DNA from: CAYVHB01 sp964450865
GTDB taxonomy: Bacteria; Bacillota; Clostridia; Saccharofermentanales; UBA5734
Assembly: GCA_964450865.1 (NCBI GenBank)
Contig: CAYVHB010000001.1
Location: 124,001-188,000, forward strand
Direction: 5' to 3'
DNA length: 64,000 nt
Shown: piece after piece, positions 46,772-55,839 of the stretch
Layout of the letters: every line of letters starts with the position of its first letter
How positions within the stretch are numbered: the first letter of the stretch is position 1
Notes under the pieces: generated by a model
What the model was told of the DNA's origin: nothing
Databases searched by the model: none
What the model saw: only the letters and a program-made list of their open reading frames with translations
Position numbers and translations under genes: made by a program

Positions 46772-47965
46772 ATGCTTGAACTGTTTCAGGAAATATTCAA
46801 CGGCGTTTTCTACTTCGGAACGACTGCCGGGCTGCGCTCGCTGGCCCTGTTTGCGATTGCCGGGATCCTGATTTACCTGGCTATCGCCAAAGATTATGAA
46901 CCAGCCCTGCTGCTGCCGATCGGGTTTGGCGCGATCCTCGCGAACCTGCCACCCGTTCTCGAAGGCATGTCCGCCGTAATCGGCACAGAACTGGAACCTG
47001 GATTTCTCAAGATCCTGTTCAATGCCGGGATCGCCACCGAACTGTTCCCGATCCTCATTTTCATCGCCGTTGGCGCGATGATCGATTTCACCCCCTTGCT
47101 GAAGAATCCTTACATGATCTTTTTCGGAGCAGCCGCACAGTTCGGCATTTTCACGACCTTCCTGCTGACCCTGGTTCTTCTGCCAGTCTTCGGCATAACC
47201 GGGGCTGACGCCATGCGCCTGGCCTCGGCTGTCGGTATCATCGGCGCCGCCGACGGTCCGACGACACTCTATGTTGCCAATCACTTCAATCTCAGGGAAT
47301 ACATGGGTCCGATTTCGGTTGCGGCCTACTCCTACATGTCGCTCGTGCCGATCATCCAGCCGCCGGTTATCAAACTTCTGACGACCCGCCAGGAGCGGAT
47401 GATCCGCATGGAGTACCACGAAGACAAAGTAGCCCAGCCGGTCAAGATCGTCTTCCCGATCGTGATCACCATAATTGCCGGCATTATCGTGCCGATGAGC
47501 GTGCCGCTGGTCGGTTCCCTGATGTTCGGCAACCTGATCCGCGAATGCGGCGTGCTGGAAAAGCTGTCCAAGGCCGCCCAGAACGAACTGTCCAACCTGG
47601 TGACGATCCTGCTCGGCCTGACCATCGGCTCGACCATGCTGGCTGATAAATTCCTGCAATGGGATACCGCGGCCATCATGTTGCTCGGCCTGTTTGCCTT
47701 CATCTTCGATACAGCCGGCGGGGTGCTCTTTGCCAAATTCCTGAATCTCTTCCTCAGGCGCAAGGTCAATCCGATGATCGGCGCGGCAGGCATCTCTGCC
47801 TTCCCGATGTCAGCCCGCGTTGTGCAGAAAATGGCCAAAGAAGAGGATCCTACCAATTTCATCTTGATGCAGGCCATCAGCGCCAATGTCGCCGGCCAGC
47901 TCGGCTCCATCGTCGCCGGCGGCCTGGTCATCGCCCTGGTCACCATGCTGGCCGGCCGTTCCTGA
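46772..47965 (+). CDS. Sodium-translocating decarboxylase beta subunit (OadB/GcdB-like)
   Basis: 397-residue membrane protein with about nine hydrophobic helices. The family motifs PALLLPIGFGAILANLP near residue 45, SAVGIIGAADGPTTLYVANHF (about 150) and GISAFPMSARVVQKMAKEEDPTNFILMQAISANVAGQLGS at the C terminus include the conserved Asp and Asn-rich sodium sites of OadB, MmdB and GcdB. The protein couples decarboxylation of a carboxybiotin to outward sodium transport. GGAAAAGG precedes the ATG. No alpha or biotin-carrier gene is next to it; the gamma-like gene at 48088 is its only neighbour of the complex. Confidence 0.92.
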   Translation: MLELFQEIFNGVFYFGTTAGLRSLALFAIAGILIYLAIAKDYEPALLLPIGFGAILANLPPVLEGMSAVIGTELEPGFLKILFNAGIATELFPILIFIAVGAMIDFTPLLKNPYMIFFGAAAQFGIFTTFLLTLVLLPVFGITGADAMRLASAVGIIGAADGPTTLYVANHFNLREYMGPISVAAYSYMSLVPIIQPPVIKLLTTRQERMIRMEYHEDKVAQPVKIVFPIVITIIAGIIVPMSVPLVGSLMFGNLIRECGVLEKLSKAAQNELSNLVTILLGLTIGSTMLADKFLQWDTAAIMLLGLFAFIFDTAGGVLFAKFLNLFLRRKVNPMIGAAGISAFPMSARVVQKMAKEEDPTNFILMQAISANVAGQLGSIVAGGLVIALVTMLAGRS

Positions 47966-48087
47966 GCATACAACCAGGGCCAGCCTGGCAACTGAAGCCA
48001 CCCTGGCAGGCTGTCCTGAAAGTCAGAAACGATCCGGCCAGGCGCGCCTGGTTTAGTCCGATCATTTCGTAACAGGAGACATGGATT

Positions 48088-48234
48088 ATGATAGAACAAC
48101 TGAAAAACGCATCCAATATGACTCAAGGATTGTTTGTCGCCGCAGTCGGCCTGATCGGCGTCTTCCTTGTTCTTGTCCTGTTCTTTTTTGCCATCCGGCT
48201 GATCCAGAAAATCGGCGAAAAAAAAGAAAACTGA
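48088..48234 (+). CDS. OadG-like small membrane subunit
   Basis: 48-residue protein with an AGGAG site 9 nt before the ATG. A single transmembrane helix (FVAAVGLIGVFLVLVLFFFAI, residues 16-36) follows an amphipathic start (MIEQLKNASNMTQGL) and is followed by a short basic-acidic tail (QKIGEKKEN). In position and design this matches the OadG/MmdC-type gamma/delta subunit that anchors the peripheral part of sodium-pump decarboxylases to OadB. It is much shorter than typical gammas (about 80-100). It lies 122 nt after the beta gene on the same strand. Confidence 0.65.
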   Translation: MIEQLKNASNMTQGLFVAAVGLIGVFLVLVLFFFAIRLIQKIGEKKEN

Positions 48235-48248
48235 TAGCAAGCAGGGTA

Positions 48249-48334
48249 CAACCGGCAGCCTTTCATTGGCAGCCGCGACGCGTCAGGCCTGCAACCGGCA
48301 GCCCTTCATAGGCGGCCAGCGACTTGTTCCCGGC
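48249..48334. repeat. 43-bp imperfect tandem duplication
   Basis: CAACCGGCAGCC at 48249 recurs at 48292, and the surrounding sequence up to about 48334 is similar. It lies between the OadG-like gene and the gene on the opposite strand. No gene or regulatory function is apparent. Confidence 0.55.
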
Positions 48335-48375
48335 AGTCACGCACAGATCAAGGTACCCTTGTCTGTTACAAGTCG

Positions 48376-48873
48376 CTAATTCCTTTTGAAAACTACAACT
48401 AACCAGCCAACCACCAGCGCAACCAGCAGTTCAATGCTGATGCTCATGAAAAAGACCTGATAACGATCGGCGCTGAACAGCCAGGTCAGCCAGATTATCA
48501 CACCCAGAATGACCAGGAACAGCATCAACCGGCCAAAGAAAGTCCGATTCACCAGTCCAAGCAGCCACGCCCCGGCGGGGAAACGGGCTGTTTTTGCTTG
48601 AACCGGCTGCTTTCTCCCGGTATTGGCCGTTTGACCCTTGCGACCAGCCCGCTTATCCGTCCGGCTCGGGGTTGTACGGGCCGGCTGGTCCCGACCGCTG
48701 CCAGCCTTCGTCCGGCTGCCCGTTGCGGCTGAACGGCCACCGCCTGATTTTGCATTTGAGCCGGCCGCCGGCTTCCTGCTTGCACCGGCTTGCCGGATTT
48801 TTTCCGTCTCCTGTTTCATTGATCCACTGCGCTGGCCACTCTTGTATTCGCCGGGCCGGTTAACATCATCCAT
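48376..48873 (-). CDS. Basic low-complexity protein with C-terminal membrane helices
   Basis: 165 residues. The first 95 are Lys/Arg/Ala/Gly/Ser-rich and low in complexity. The C-terminal part has two hydrophobic helices (LMLFLVILGVIIWLTWLF and ISIELLVALVVGWLVVVF). An alternative start is the Met at 48819. There is no strong ribosome site for either. I recognise no family; the two-helix C-terminal module and codon usage suggest a real membrane protein. Convergent with the OadG gene; the product could be envelope associated. Confidence 0.45.
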   Translation of the reverse strand: MDDVNRPGEYKSGQRSGSMKQETEKIRQAGASRKPAAGSNAKSGGGRSAATGSRTKAGSGRDQPARTTPSRTDKRAGRKGQTANTGRKQPVQAKTARFPAGAWLLGLVNRTFFGRLMLFLVILGVIIWLTWLFSADRYQVFFMSISIELLVALVVGWLVVVFKRN

Positions 48874-48998
48874 GAACAGCTATGCGCTACTGTCTGGTGT
48901 TTTGCCGGTTTGAAGCGATTTGCCGCCAGAACGCCGCCCCTTTGCATCTTTTTCAAATCAGTGTACACTGATAACACTAAAACGAAAAGAGGTCAGCC

Positions 48999-51098
48999 AT
49001 GCCCCTGGATGGAATTTCGGCCAAGTGCCTGGCCCATGAATTGAGCTCCCGGCTCTGCGACTCCCGTGTCGACCGCATCTACCAGCCAGACCGCTTCGAC
49101 ATCCTGTTTGTCATGCGACGCGGCCATGAGACTCTGCGACTGATTGTCTCGGCTAATCCGGCAGCGCCACGCTTGCACCTGACCACCGAAACACGCGACA
49201 ATCCAGCCCAGCCACCCATGTTCTGCATGCTCCTGCGCAAATACCTGATCGGCGCCCGGCTCCTGTCCGTGGAAATCCCAGGATACGAGCGGATCTTTAT
49301 TTTGCGTTTCCAGACACAAAATGAACTGGGTGATACCCTGGAAAAACGCCTGATCGTTGAAATCATGGGTCGTCACAGCAACATTATCTTTGTCAACCAG
49401 GAAAATCGCATCCACGACGCCATTGCCCATGTTGACGAATCCATCAGCCGGGTCCGCGAAATCATGCCAGCCCGGCCCTACGTATTGCCGCCCAGTCAGT
49501 CCAAACTGACCCCCCGGGAAGTCCTGGACCGCCTGCAACCAGCCCCGGAAGCACTCGAAGGAAACGACCCTGGCACACCCGCGCCCCTTGACTTCCTGAA
49601 TCCGAACCTGCCACTAGCCAAAGCCCTGCTCGAAACCATGCAAGGCTTTTCGCCACAGCTCTGTCAGGAGGTCTGTTATCAGGCTGGACTTGACCCGCGC
49701 CTGCGCAGCACCCAGCTGGATAAAACACAGGTCAAGCGTCTCCAGTTCGCCCTCACCGCCATCTTGTCCACAATCGAAGCCCGAAGCTTCGTTCCGACTG
49801 TCTTTTACGTCCAGACAGCCGATGCAGTCCCGGTAGACTTCCACAGCCTGCCACTGACCAGCCTGGCTCATGGCCGCCCCAGCCATACACTGTCCGAGGC
49901 CATGGACCTGTATTACCTGGAACGCAACCGCCAGAATACCTTGCAGCAAAAAAAACAGAGTCTGGGCAAAATCGTCGCCAATGAGCTGGAACACGCCCGT
50001 AAAAAGTTGCTCATCCATCAGGCTGATCGTCTGGAAGGTGAAAATCGCGAGCAGTACCGGCGGTTCGGCGAGCTGATCATCGGCCAGTTAAACCGGATCA
50101 CGGACGGCCAGGCCAGGCTGCATACAGTCGATTACTTTGTTGATACCATGCCGGCCGTTGACATTGCTCTCCAGCCGGACCTGACGCCAGCCCAGAATGC
50201 CCAGCGCTACTTTCGTCTTTACCAGAAAGCCCGCAGCAAATATGAAACCGGCAGCCGGCTGGCCCGTGAAGACCAGCAGGAAATCGAATGGCTGGAAAGT
50301 GTGCAAAGCGAGCTGGAAAAAGCCATAGACCTGCAGGATATCCGGGCCGTCCGGGAAGAACTGGCCAGCGCCGGCCTGATCAGCGCCGAGGGTGACATAC
50401 GCCGCCCGGCCAGAAATCGCGGCTACCGCAACCTCGGCGACTCCAGCGGCACTGATAATCAGGGCAGACCAGACGGCACTGGTTTTTCAGGAGGCACCGC
50501 CGGTCCAGGCCGATCCGGAACCGGTAGCCCAGGCAATCCACGCAGCCATCCGGCAGATTTCCTGCCAGGCAAGCCGGGCAAACGCAGCAAGCGATCCAAA
50601 CAGGCCCTGGCCGGTAAAAGTGCCAGGGGTGGTGCGGCCGGCAAACAAAAGGGCAGTGCACAACCGGCTGCCCTGCCGCCCCGACGCTATCAGAGCAGTG
50701 ACGGCCTGACCATCATGGCCGGCCGCAACAATTTGCAAAACGATCAGCTCACGTTAAAAACAGCTCAGAAGGATGACATCTGGCTGCACGTCCAGAAAAT
50801 GCCCGGAACCCATGTCATCATCCGCTGCGGCAAGCAGGAAGTTCCGGTCCGAACCCTCGAAGAGGCGGCCGCTATCGCCGCCTGGTTCTCCAGGGCAACC
50901 AGCGCCAGCCTGCCAGGCGGTGTGATGGCACCAAAGGTCGCCGTCGACTACTGTCCAGTCAGTCATGTGCGCAAACCACCCGGTTCGCGGCCAGGTCATG
51001 TTATTTACGAACGTTATCAGACAATCATGGCCCGACCGCAGGATCCCCGGGCCTGGCCAGCATTGCCAGATCAGGCAGGATCTTCTCCCGAAAACTAG
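48999..51098 (+). CDS. rqcH: RqcH/NFACT protein (ribosome quality control)
   Basis: 699 residues. NFACT-N domain (PLDGISAKCLAHELSSRL... RLHLTTETRDNP), HhH-like middle, long coiled coil (about 290-460) and NFACT-R domain (about 570-680: TIMAGRNNLQNDQLTLKTAQKDDIWLHVQKMPGTHVII). Bacterial RqcH binds stalled 50S subunits with peptidyl-tRNA and adds alanine tails. A Gly/Ser/Lys-rich insertion (about 470-565) sits between the coiled coil and NFACT-R. GAGGTCAGCC precedes the ATG. Its last 74 nt overlap queH on the other strand. Confidence 0.9.
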   Translation: MPLDGISAKCLAHELSSRLCDSRVDRIYQPDRFDILFVMRRGHETLRLIVSANPAAPRLHLTTETRDNPAQPPMFCMLLRKYLIGARLLSVEIPGYERIFILRFQTQNELGDTLEKRLIVEIMGRHSNIIFVNQENRIHDAIAHVDESISRVREIMPARPYVLPPSQSKLTPREVLDRLQPAPEALEGNDPGTPAPLDFLNPNLPLAKALLETMQGFSPQLCQEVCYQAGLDPRLRSTQLDKTQVKRLQFALTAILSTIEARSFVPTVFYVQTADAVPVDFHSLPLTSLAHGRPSHTLSEAMDLYYLERNRQNTLQQKKQSLGKIVANELEHARKKLLIHQADRLEGENREQYRRFGELIIGQLNRITDGQARLHTVDYFVDTMPAVDIALQPDLTPAQNAQRYFRLYQKARSKYETGSRLAREDQQEIEWLESVQSELEKAIDLQDIRAVREELASAGLISAEGDIRRPARNRGYRNLGDSSGTDNQGRPDGTGFSGGTAGPGRSGTGSPGNPRSHPADFLPGKPGKRSKRSKQALAGKSARGGAAGKQKGSAQPAALPPRRYQSSDGLTIMAGRNNLQNDQLTLKTAQKDDIWLHVQKMPGTHVIIRCGKQEVPVRTLEEAAAIAAWFSRATSASLPGGVMAPKVAVDYCPVSHVRKPPGSRPGHVIYERYQTIMARPQDPRAWPALPDQAGSSPEN

Positions 51099-51621
51099 AC
51101 TCCTGCAGTGAATTGATACATCCGCAATATTTCTGCCGATAAAGCCCATCCGCCCGGGCCTGCTGCTGACCGGCCCGGAAACCGGGCCGAAAATCGCGGT
51201 CCAGGAAGGCCAGGCCATTACGACTGGCCGCGGCCGATCCAATCGAACACAAGGCCTCATGATCCTGATAAGGACTGACCAGCAGCGTTGTCGTAAACGC
51301 CGCAAACCCCAGGGCCCTGGCTTTCACCGCGGCTGCATCAAGGCGCGTCTCATAGCACATCCGGCAACGGCTGCGGCCGCCAGACAAGGCCGGATCATAA
51401 TGCTGCCAGGCAGCCTGGTCAAAATCAGGCTCAACCAGGCAGGGCAGCTGCCATTTCTCAGCCAGCAACAGCAACTGCTGCAGACGGCGCCGCCATTCAG
51501 CCCGCGGATGGATATTCGGATTGAAAAACCACAACAGCGGACGATACCCCTCCGTCAATAACTGCTCAACCGGAAACTCCGCACACGGTCCACAGCAAGC
51601 ATGAACCAGCAGGTCACTCAT
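51025..51621 (-). CDS. queH: Epoxyqueuosine reductase QueH
   Basis: 198 residues. Cysteine and iron-sulphur features are HACCGPCAEF at the start (residues 7-16), CRMCYETRL in the centre and YCGCINS at the end, the pattern of QueH (DUF208), which makes queuosine from epoxyqueuosine in tRNA. The ATG at 51621 follows GGGGGG by 6 nt. It is next to ruvB, as in many Clostridia from memory. The 3' end overlaps the rqcH coding sequence by 74 nt in convergent orientation. Confidence 0.9.
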   Translation of the reverse strand: MSDLLVHACCGPCAEFPVEQLLTEGYRPLLWFFNPNIHPRAEWRRRLQQLLLLAEKWQLPCLVEPDFDQAAWQHYDPALSGGRSRCRMCYETRLDAAAVKARALGFAAFTTTLLVSPYQDHEALCSIGSAAASRNGLAFLDRDFRPGFRAGQQQARADGLYRQKYCGCINSLQESSFREKILPDLAMLARPGDPAVGP

Positions 51622-51668
51622 CGAAAACCCCCCAAGCATACCCGTCAAACCGGGCCAGGCAATCCAAC

Positions 51669-52805
51669 TTAGTCCAGATCCAGGCGCAACTGCGCCTCCT
51701 CCAGCGAACGGCCGCGCCCCGCGGCCTCACCGTCAAGCCCCGCAACTCCCGTCAAAGCCGAACCCAGGCCACTCAACTTCCGTTCATAATGCTGCGGACA
51801 GGCCATCCCCAGATGCTCCCAGCCCAGCCGGGTCAGGACCCGGCCACGCGGCGTCTTGGCCAGAAAGCCAATCTGCATCAGATAAGGCTCATAAACATCC
51901 TCAATCGTCACCGCATCCTCACCTGTACAAGCCGCCAGCGTATCCAGCCCGACCGGTCCCCCGCCGAACATCTCAATCATATTGCGCATCAGGCGCTGAT
52001 CTGTCGCATCCAGGCCACGCCCGTCAATTTCCAGGGCAGCCAGGCCATACTCGGCAATCTGGGCATCAATCACACCCGTACCCCGAACCTGGGCAAAATC
52101 ACGCATCCGCTTCAGCAGCCGGATCGCAATACGCGGCGTCCCGCGCGAGCGACAGGCAATGACCGACTTGCCCGTCGCATCCAGGCCAATATTGAGAATA
52201 GCCGCATCGCGCTGCAAGATCAGCCCGATCTCATCCGGATTATACAACTCCAGCCGATTGATCATCCCGAAGCGGTCGCGCAGCGGTGCCGTCAGCAGAC
52301 CGGCCCGTGTCGTAGCCCCGATCAGGGTAAAACGCGGCAAATCAAGCCGGATCGAACGGGCACTGGGCCCCTTGCCAATCATGATATCCAGCGCATAATC
52401 CTCCATCGCCGGATAAAGAATCTCCTCCACCGCCCGGTTCAGGCGATGGATTTCATCAATAAACAAGACATCCCGTTCAGTCAGATTCGTCAGGATCGCC
52501 GCCAGGTCGCCAGGCTTTTCAATGGCCGGACCCGTCGTAATCCGCAGATTGACCCCCAGCTCATTGGCAATGATTCCGGCCAGCGTCGTCTTGCCCAGGC
52601 CTGGCGGTCCATAAAGCAGGACATGATCCAGCGCATCACCACGCTGGCGCGCAGCCTCAATAAAAACCTGCAAATTCTCCTTGACCTTGGCCTGGCCAAA
52701 ATACTCACCCCAGCGGGTCGGGCGCAAAGTGGCCTCATCCCGGTCCTCCAGGCGCCGCTCCCGGCCAATCAGGCGCTCCTGATCGTCAAACTCCGTAAAC
52801 TGCAT
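51669..52805 (-). CDS. ruvB: Holliday junction helicase RuvB
   Basis: 378 residues. AAA+ motor that drives branch migration with RuvA. N terminus has DEATLRPTRWGEYFGQ, Walker A YGPPGLGKTTLAGII, Walker B LFIDEIHRLNRAVEEILYPAME and the sensor loop IGATTRAGLLTAPLRDRF. The C-terminal winged helix (PYLMQIGFLAKTPRGRVLT) is followed by about 45 extra residues of no known function. GGGGGAG precedes the ATG. Directly downstream of ruvA in the ruvC-ruvA-ruvB order. Confidence 0.96.
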   Translation of the reverse strand: MQFTEFDDQERLIGRERRLEDRDEATLRPTRWGEYFGQAKVKENLQVFIEAARQRGDALDHVLLYGPPGLGKTTLAGIIANELGVNLRITTGPAIEKPGDLAAILTNLTERDVLFIDEIHRLNRAVEEILYPAMEDYALDIMIGKGPSARSIRLDLPRFTLIGATTRAGLLTAPLRDRFGMINRLELYNPDEIGLILQRDAAILNIGLDATGKSVIACRSRGTPRIAIRLLKRMRDFAQVRGTGVIDAQIAEYGLAALEIDGRGLDATDQRLMRNMIEMFGGGPVGLDTLAACTGEDAVTIEDVYEPYLMQIGFLAKTPRGRVLTRLGWEHLGMACPQHYERKLSGLGSALTGVAGLDGEAAGRGRSLEEAQLRLDLD

Positions 52806-52835
52806 GCTAACTTGTCTCCCCCATCAATCCGGCAT

Positions 52836-53444
52836 TCACGAGCGCGCCAGCTGACGCAAGGCCAGGCGAATCAGCTCCTCCAGGCTGCGCTCCGGCGCAT
52901 CAACCGCGCCAACCGCCCGGCTGGCCTCCTGACTGCTATACCCCAGCACCATCAGGGCGCTGATCGCTTCAGCCTGCCGGCCAGTCCCGGCACGGCCAAC
53001 ATCGGCAGACACACCGGACTCCAGGCCCGATGCCAGCTCGACACCCTTCAGCTTGTCCTTCAGCTCAAGAATCATCCGCTCCGCACCCTTACGGCCGATA
53101 CCACGCACACTGGTCAGCAACTTGATATCGCCCGTAATGACAGCCAGGGCAAACTGACCGGGCGAAATCGAGCCAACCACACTGCTCGCAACCTTCGGGC
53201 CAATGCCCGTAACCGTCAGCAGCAATTCAAACAAACCCACATCCTCCTGCGCGGGAAAACCGTACAACGCAAAAACATCTTCCCGCACATAAAGATGTGT
53301 ATAAACAACCGTCTCCTCACCAGGTGACGGAAAACGATCCAGCAACGAAGCAGCCGCCAGCAGGCGATAACCAACCCCATGCGTCTCAACAATCAAATTG
53401 TCCGGCAACTTGCTGATAACCTTGCCCCGGATATAAGCATACAT
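52836..53444 (-). CDS. ruvA: Holliday junction binding protein RuvA
   Basis: 202 residues: OB fold beginning MYAYIRGKVISKLPDNLIVETHGVGYRL, HhH domain (LLTVTGIGPKVASSVVGS and LTSVRGIGRKGAERMILELKDKL), and C-terminal domain III (EAISALMVLGYSSQEASRAV) that contacts RuvB. The ATG at 53444 is the usual RuvA start; GGGGG lies 12 nt upstream. Between ruvC and ruvB. Confidence 0.95.
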   Translation of the reverse strand: MYAYIRGKVISKLPDNLIVETHGVGYRLLAAASLLDRFPSPGEETVVYTHLYVREDVFALYGFPAQEDVGLFELLLTVTGIGPKVASSVVGSISPGQFALAVITGDIKLLTSVRGIGRKGAERMILELKDKLKGVELASGLESGVSADVGRAGTGRQAEAISALMVLGYSSQEASRAVGAVDAPERSLEELIRLALRQLARS

Positions 53445-53507
53445 ACAATCACAAATCCCCCGCCAACATCTGCAATCTGCAATTTCCCCGTGAGATACTT
53501 TCAAAAA

Positions 53508-54035
53508 TCACTTCTGCGTCACTTCACTGTCACCCTGATAACCACCACGAGCCAGGGCAACCGCCCGATTACCGGAATGGGCATGACAAATAGCCACCGC
53601 CAGGGCATCAGCCGCATCATCCGGACGCGGCGGTGCCGGTAAAGCAAGCAAAATCCGCACCATCTCCTGGATCTGCGGCTTCTGCGCCTTGCCATAGCCA
53701 GTCACCGCAACCTTAACCTGCATCGGCGTATACTCATAAACCGGCAGACCGGCCCGGGCTCCACTTAAAACCGCCACACCACGAGCCTGGGCGGTGCCAA
53801 TCGCGGTCGTCGTATTACGACTGAAAAAAAGCTCTTCAACCGCCATTGCCTGTGGCTGCCATTTTGCAATCAGCAAATCCAGCGCCTCGGCAATCCGCAG
53901 CAAACGCATCGGAAAAGCCTGCCCGGCCGCCGTCGAAATCACGCCATAATCAAGCACCCGGAAATGATTCTGGCGATAATCAACAATCCCAAAACCAGTA
54001 ATCGCATAGCCAGGATCAACACCGAGCACAACCAT
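53508..54035 (-). CDS. ruvC: Crossover junction endonuclease RuvC
   Basis: 175 residues. Catalytic acidic residues are in MVVLGVDPGYAITGFG (Asp7), AVEELFF (Glu) and the C-terminal DDAADALAVAICHAH (Asp pair). Resolves Holliday junctions together with RuvAB. GGAGG stands 4 nt before the ATG. First gene of the ruv operon; its upstream region is shared with the liv operon. Confidence 0.95.
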   Translation of the reverse strand: MVVLGVDPGYAITGFGIVDYRQNHFRVLDYGVISTAAGQAFPMRLLRIAEALDLLIAKWQPQAMAVEELFFSRNTTTAIGTAQARGVAVLSGARAGLPVYEYTPMQVKVAVTGYGKAQKPQIQEMVRILLALPAPPRPDDAADALAVAICHAHSGNRAVALARGGYQGDSEVTQK

Positions 54036-54277
54036 AAAACCTCCAGCATCACAAACAATCGTTCTATTATCTTAACACAAACCACCCCCATCCACCACCC
54101 CGAATCTGCCCAATACTTCCAGGACTCAGAAAATCCAATATAAACCCCATCACATATCCCCTATCCCCTATCTCCCCATGACGCTGCTACCCGGTGGCGT
54201 CGCCCTGGGTCGCGCCAAAATGAAACCGTAACTCAAGTAACATTCATTTGATTCTTGTCAATCCAGAGCAATGACAC

Positions 54278-54307
54278 TAGACAATACAGGCAAATCTAGC
54301 GTATGAT
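54278..54307 (+). promoter_or_regulatory. Candidate promoter of the branched-chain amino-acid operon
   Basis: TAGACA (54278-54283), 18-nt spacer, TATGAT (54302-54307). The predicted leader to the ATG at 54501 is nearly 190 nt with no clear hairpin. The rest of the 465-nt gap from ruvC is AT-rich and holds no supported gene. Confidence 0.5.
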
Positions 54308-54500
54308 ATCAGTTGTTTTATGCACCTTCATAATCGGCAAACCAACGTCCGCCAGCTGCCCGGTTCACCACCTGATCTTTCAATCCGATGTGTGATCCAT
54401 GGCAGCCTGCGGCCTGAAACCTGCCGGCCTGACGCGGCGGCGTGCATCACCCATGGCCGTCCGGATGCAAAAACAAATATCAAATAAGGAGAGTCAACCC

Positions 54501-55703
54501 ATGAGAATCAAAAAATTAATGATCCTTGTGCTTATCACAGCCCTGCTGCTGCCGGCGCTGGTCGCCTGTACCTCGACCACCACCACAACCGGCACCACAA
54601 CGGCGGCAACCACAACGGCCGGAGCCACCAGCCAGGCCACAACAGCAGCCGGCGGTTCCATCAAGATCGGCGGTCTGGCCCCGATGACCGGCGACGTCTC
54701 TGTTTACGGAATCGCAGCCTCCAATGGCGCCAAACTCGCTTTTGGTGAAATCAACAAGAATGGCGGCATCAATGGCCAGCAGATCGACTTCGTCGTCCTC
54801 GATGAAAAAGGCGATGTCACAGAAGCCATCAATGCCTACAACAAGCTCGTCGACCAGGAAAAGGTCGTCGCCATCCTCGGTGACGTCACATCCAAACCGA
54901 CCATCAGCGTAGCCCAGCTCGCCGCCAAGACCAATATGCCGCTCCTGACCCCCACCGCCACCGCCCTCGATGTCACCAAACAGGGCAGCAACATCTTCCG
55001 TGCCTGCTACATTGACCCCTTCCAGGGCAAAATAATGGCAGTTTTCGCCGCTGATACCCTCAAGGTTAAAAAAGTCGCCGTGATCTACAATTCCGGTGAC
55101 GACTATTCAGTCGGCCTGATGGAAGCTTTCAAGGCTGAAGCAGCCAGCAAGGGACTCGAACTGGTAGCCAGCGAAGGTTACAGCAAGGGCGACACCGACT
55201 TCAAAGCCCAGCTGACCACCATTGCCGAATCCGGCGCCGAAGCCCTCTTCGTACCGGACTATTACAACACCGTTTCCCTGATTGCCAACCAGGCCAAGAC
55301 CGTTGGCCTGACCATTCCGCTGATGGGCGCAGATGGCTGGGACGGCATCCTGACCGTCGGTGAACCCACCGAAATCGAAGGCTACTACTTCTGCAACCAT
55401 TACTCCACCCAGGACTCCGATCCCAAGGTCCAGAACTTCCTGGCTGCCTACAAGTCTGCCTATGGTGAAGAAGCCAATGCCCTGGCCGCGCTCGGTTATG
55501 ACGCCGCCTACATTCTCGCTGAAGCCATCAAGAAGGCCGGTTCCACTGACAGTGCCGCAATCGTCAAGGCGCTGGCTGAAACCGACTACACCGGTGTGAC
55601 CGGCAACGTCAAGTTCGACGCCGACCGCAACCCGACCAAGAGCGTCACGATTATCCAGATCAAGAATGGCGCTTACAGTTTCTTCTCAAAAATCGCTCCC
55701 TAA
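54501..55703 (+). CDS. livJ: Branched-chain amino-acid ABC transporter binding protein
   Basis: 400 residues; a lipoprotein with signal LMILVLITALLLPALVAC (lipobox LVAC) and a Thr/Ala-rich linker. Periplasmic-binding type I fold with IKIGGLAPMTGDVSVYGIAASNGAKLAFGEIN, IDFVVLDEKGDVTEAINAYNKL, NMPLLTPTATA and DSAAIVKALAETDYTGVTGNVKFD, typical of LivJ/LivK proteins. Binds leucine, isoleucine or valine at the cell surface. The ATG at 54501 follows AAGGAG by 9 nt; the frame is open back to 54399 without a site. First gene of the operon. Confidence 0.92.
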   Translation: MRIKKLMILVLITALLLPALVACTSTTTTTGTTTAATTTAGATSQATTAAGGSIKIGGLAPMTGDVSVYGIAASNGAKLAFGEINKNGGINGQQIDFVVLDEKGDVTEAINAYNKLVDQEKVVAILGDVTSKPTISVAQLAAKTNMPLLTPTATALDVTKQGSNIFRACYIDPFQGKIMAVFAADTLKVKKVAVIYNSGDDYSVGLMEAFKAEAASKGLELVASEGYSKGDTDFKAQLTTIAESGAEALFVPDYYNTVSLIANQAKTVGLTIPLMGADGWDGILTVGEPTEIEGYYFCNHYSTQDSDPKVQNFLAAYKSAYGEEANALAALGYDAAYILAEAIKKAGSTDSAAIVKALAETDYTGVTGNVKFDADRNPTKSVTIIQIKNGAYSFFSKIAP

Positions 55704-55715
55704 TTGCATTCAATC

Positions 55716-55770
55716 CCGATAACAGCAGGTGGCGCGCCGGATTTCGTCGCGCCACCTGTCTGCCGTTATC
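55716..55770 (+). promoter_or_regulatory. Large hairpin between binding protein and permease
   Basis: CGATAAC (55716-55722) and GGTGGCGCG (55727-55735) pair with CGCGCCACC (55747-55755) and GTTATCG (55764-55770), with a small asymmetric bulge. It starts 13 nt after the livJ stop and has no U-run. It probably protects the livJ message or attenuates read-through into the permease genes. Confidence 0.75.
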
Positions 55771-55839
55771 GACAGCCGTTCCGCCCCCACTCACGCCTGC
55801 CCCGGCCAGATTCATTTGCCCAGAGGGAGTGACGATCTC

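Noticed and set aside
51789..53327. 512-codon open frame on the plus strand opposite ruvB and ruvA
   Set aside because: It is antisense to two certain genes, has no family resemblance, is rich in Gln, Arg and Asn, and is explained by high GC codon bias of the real genes.
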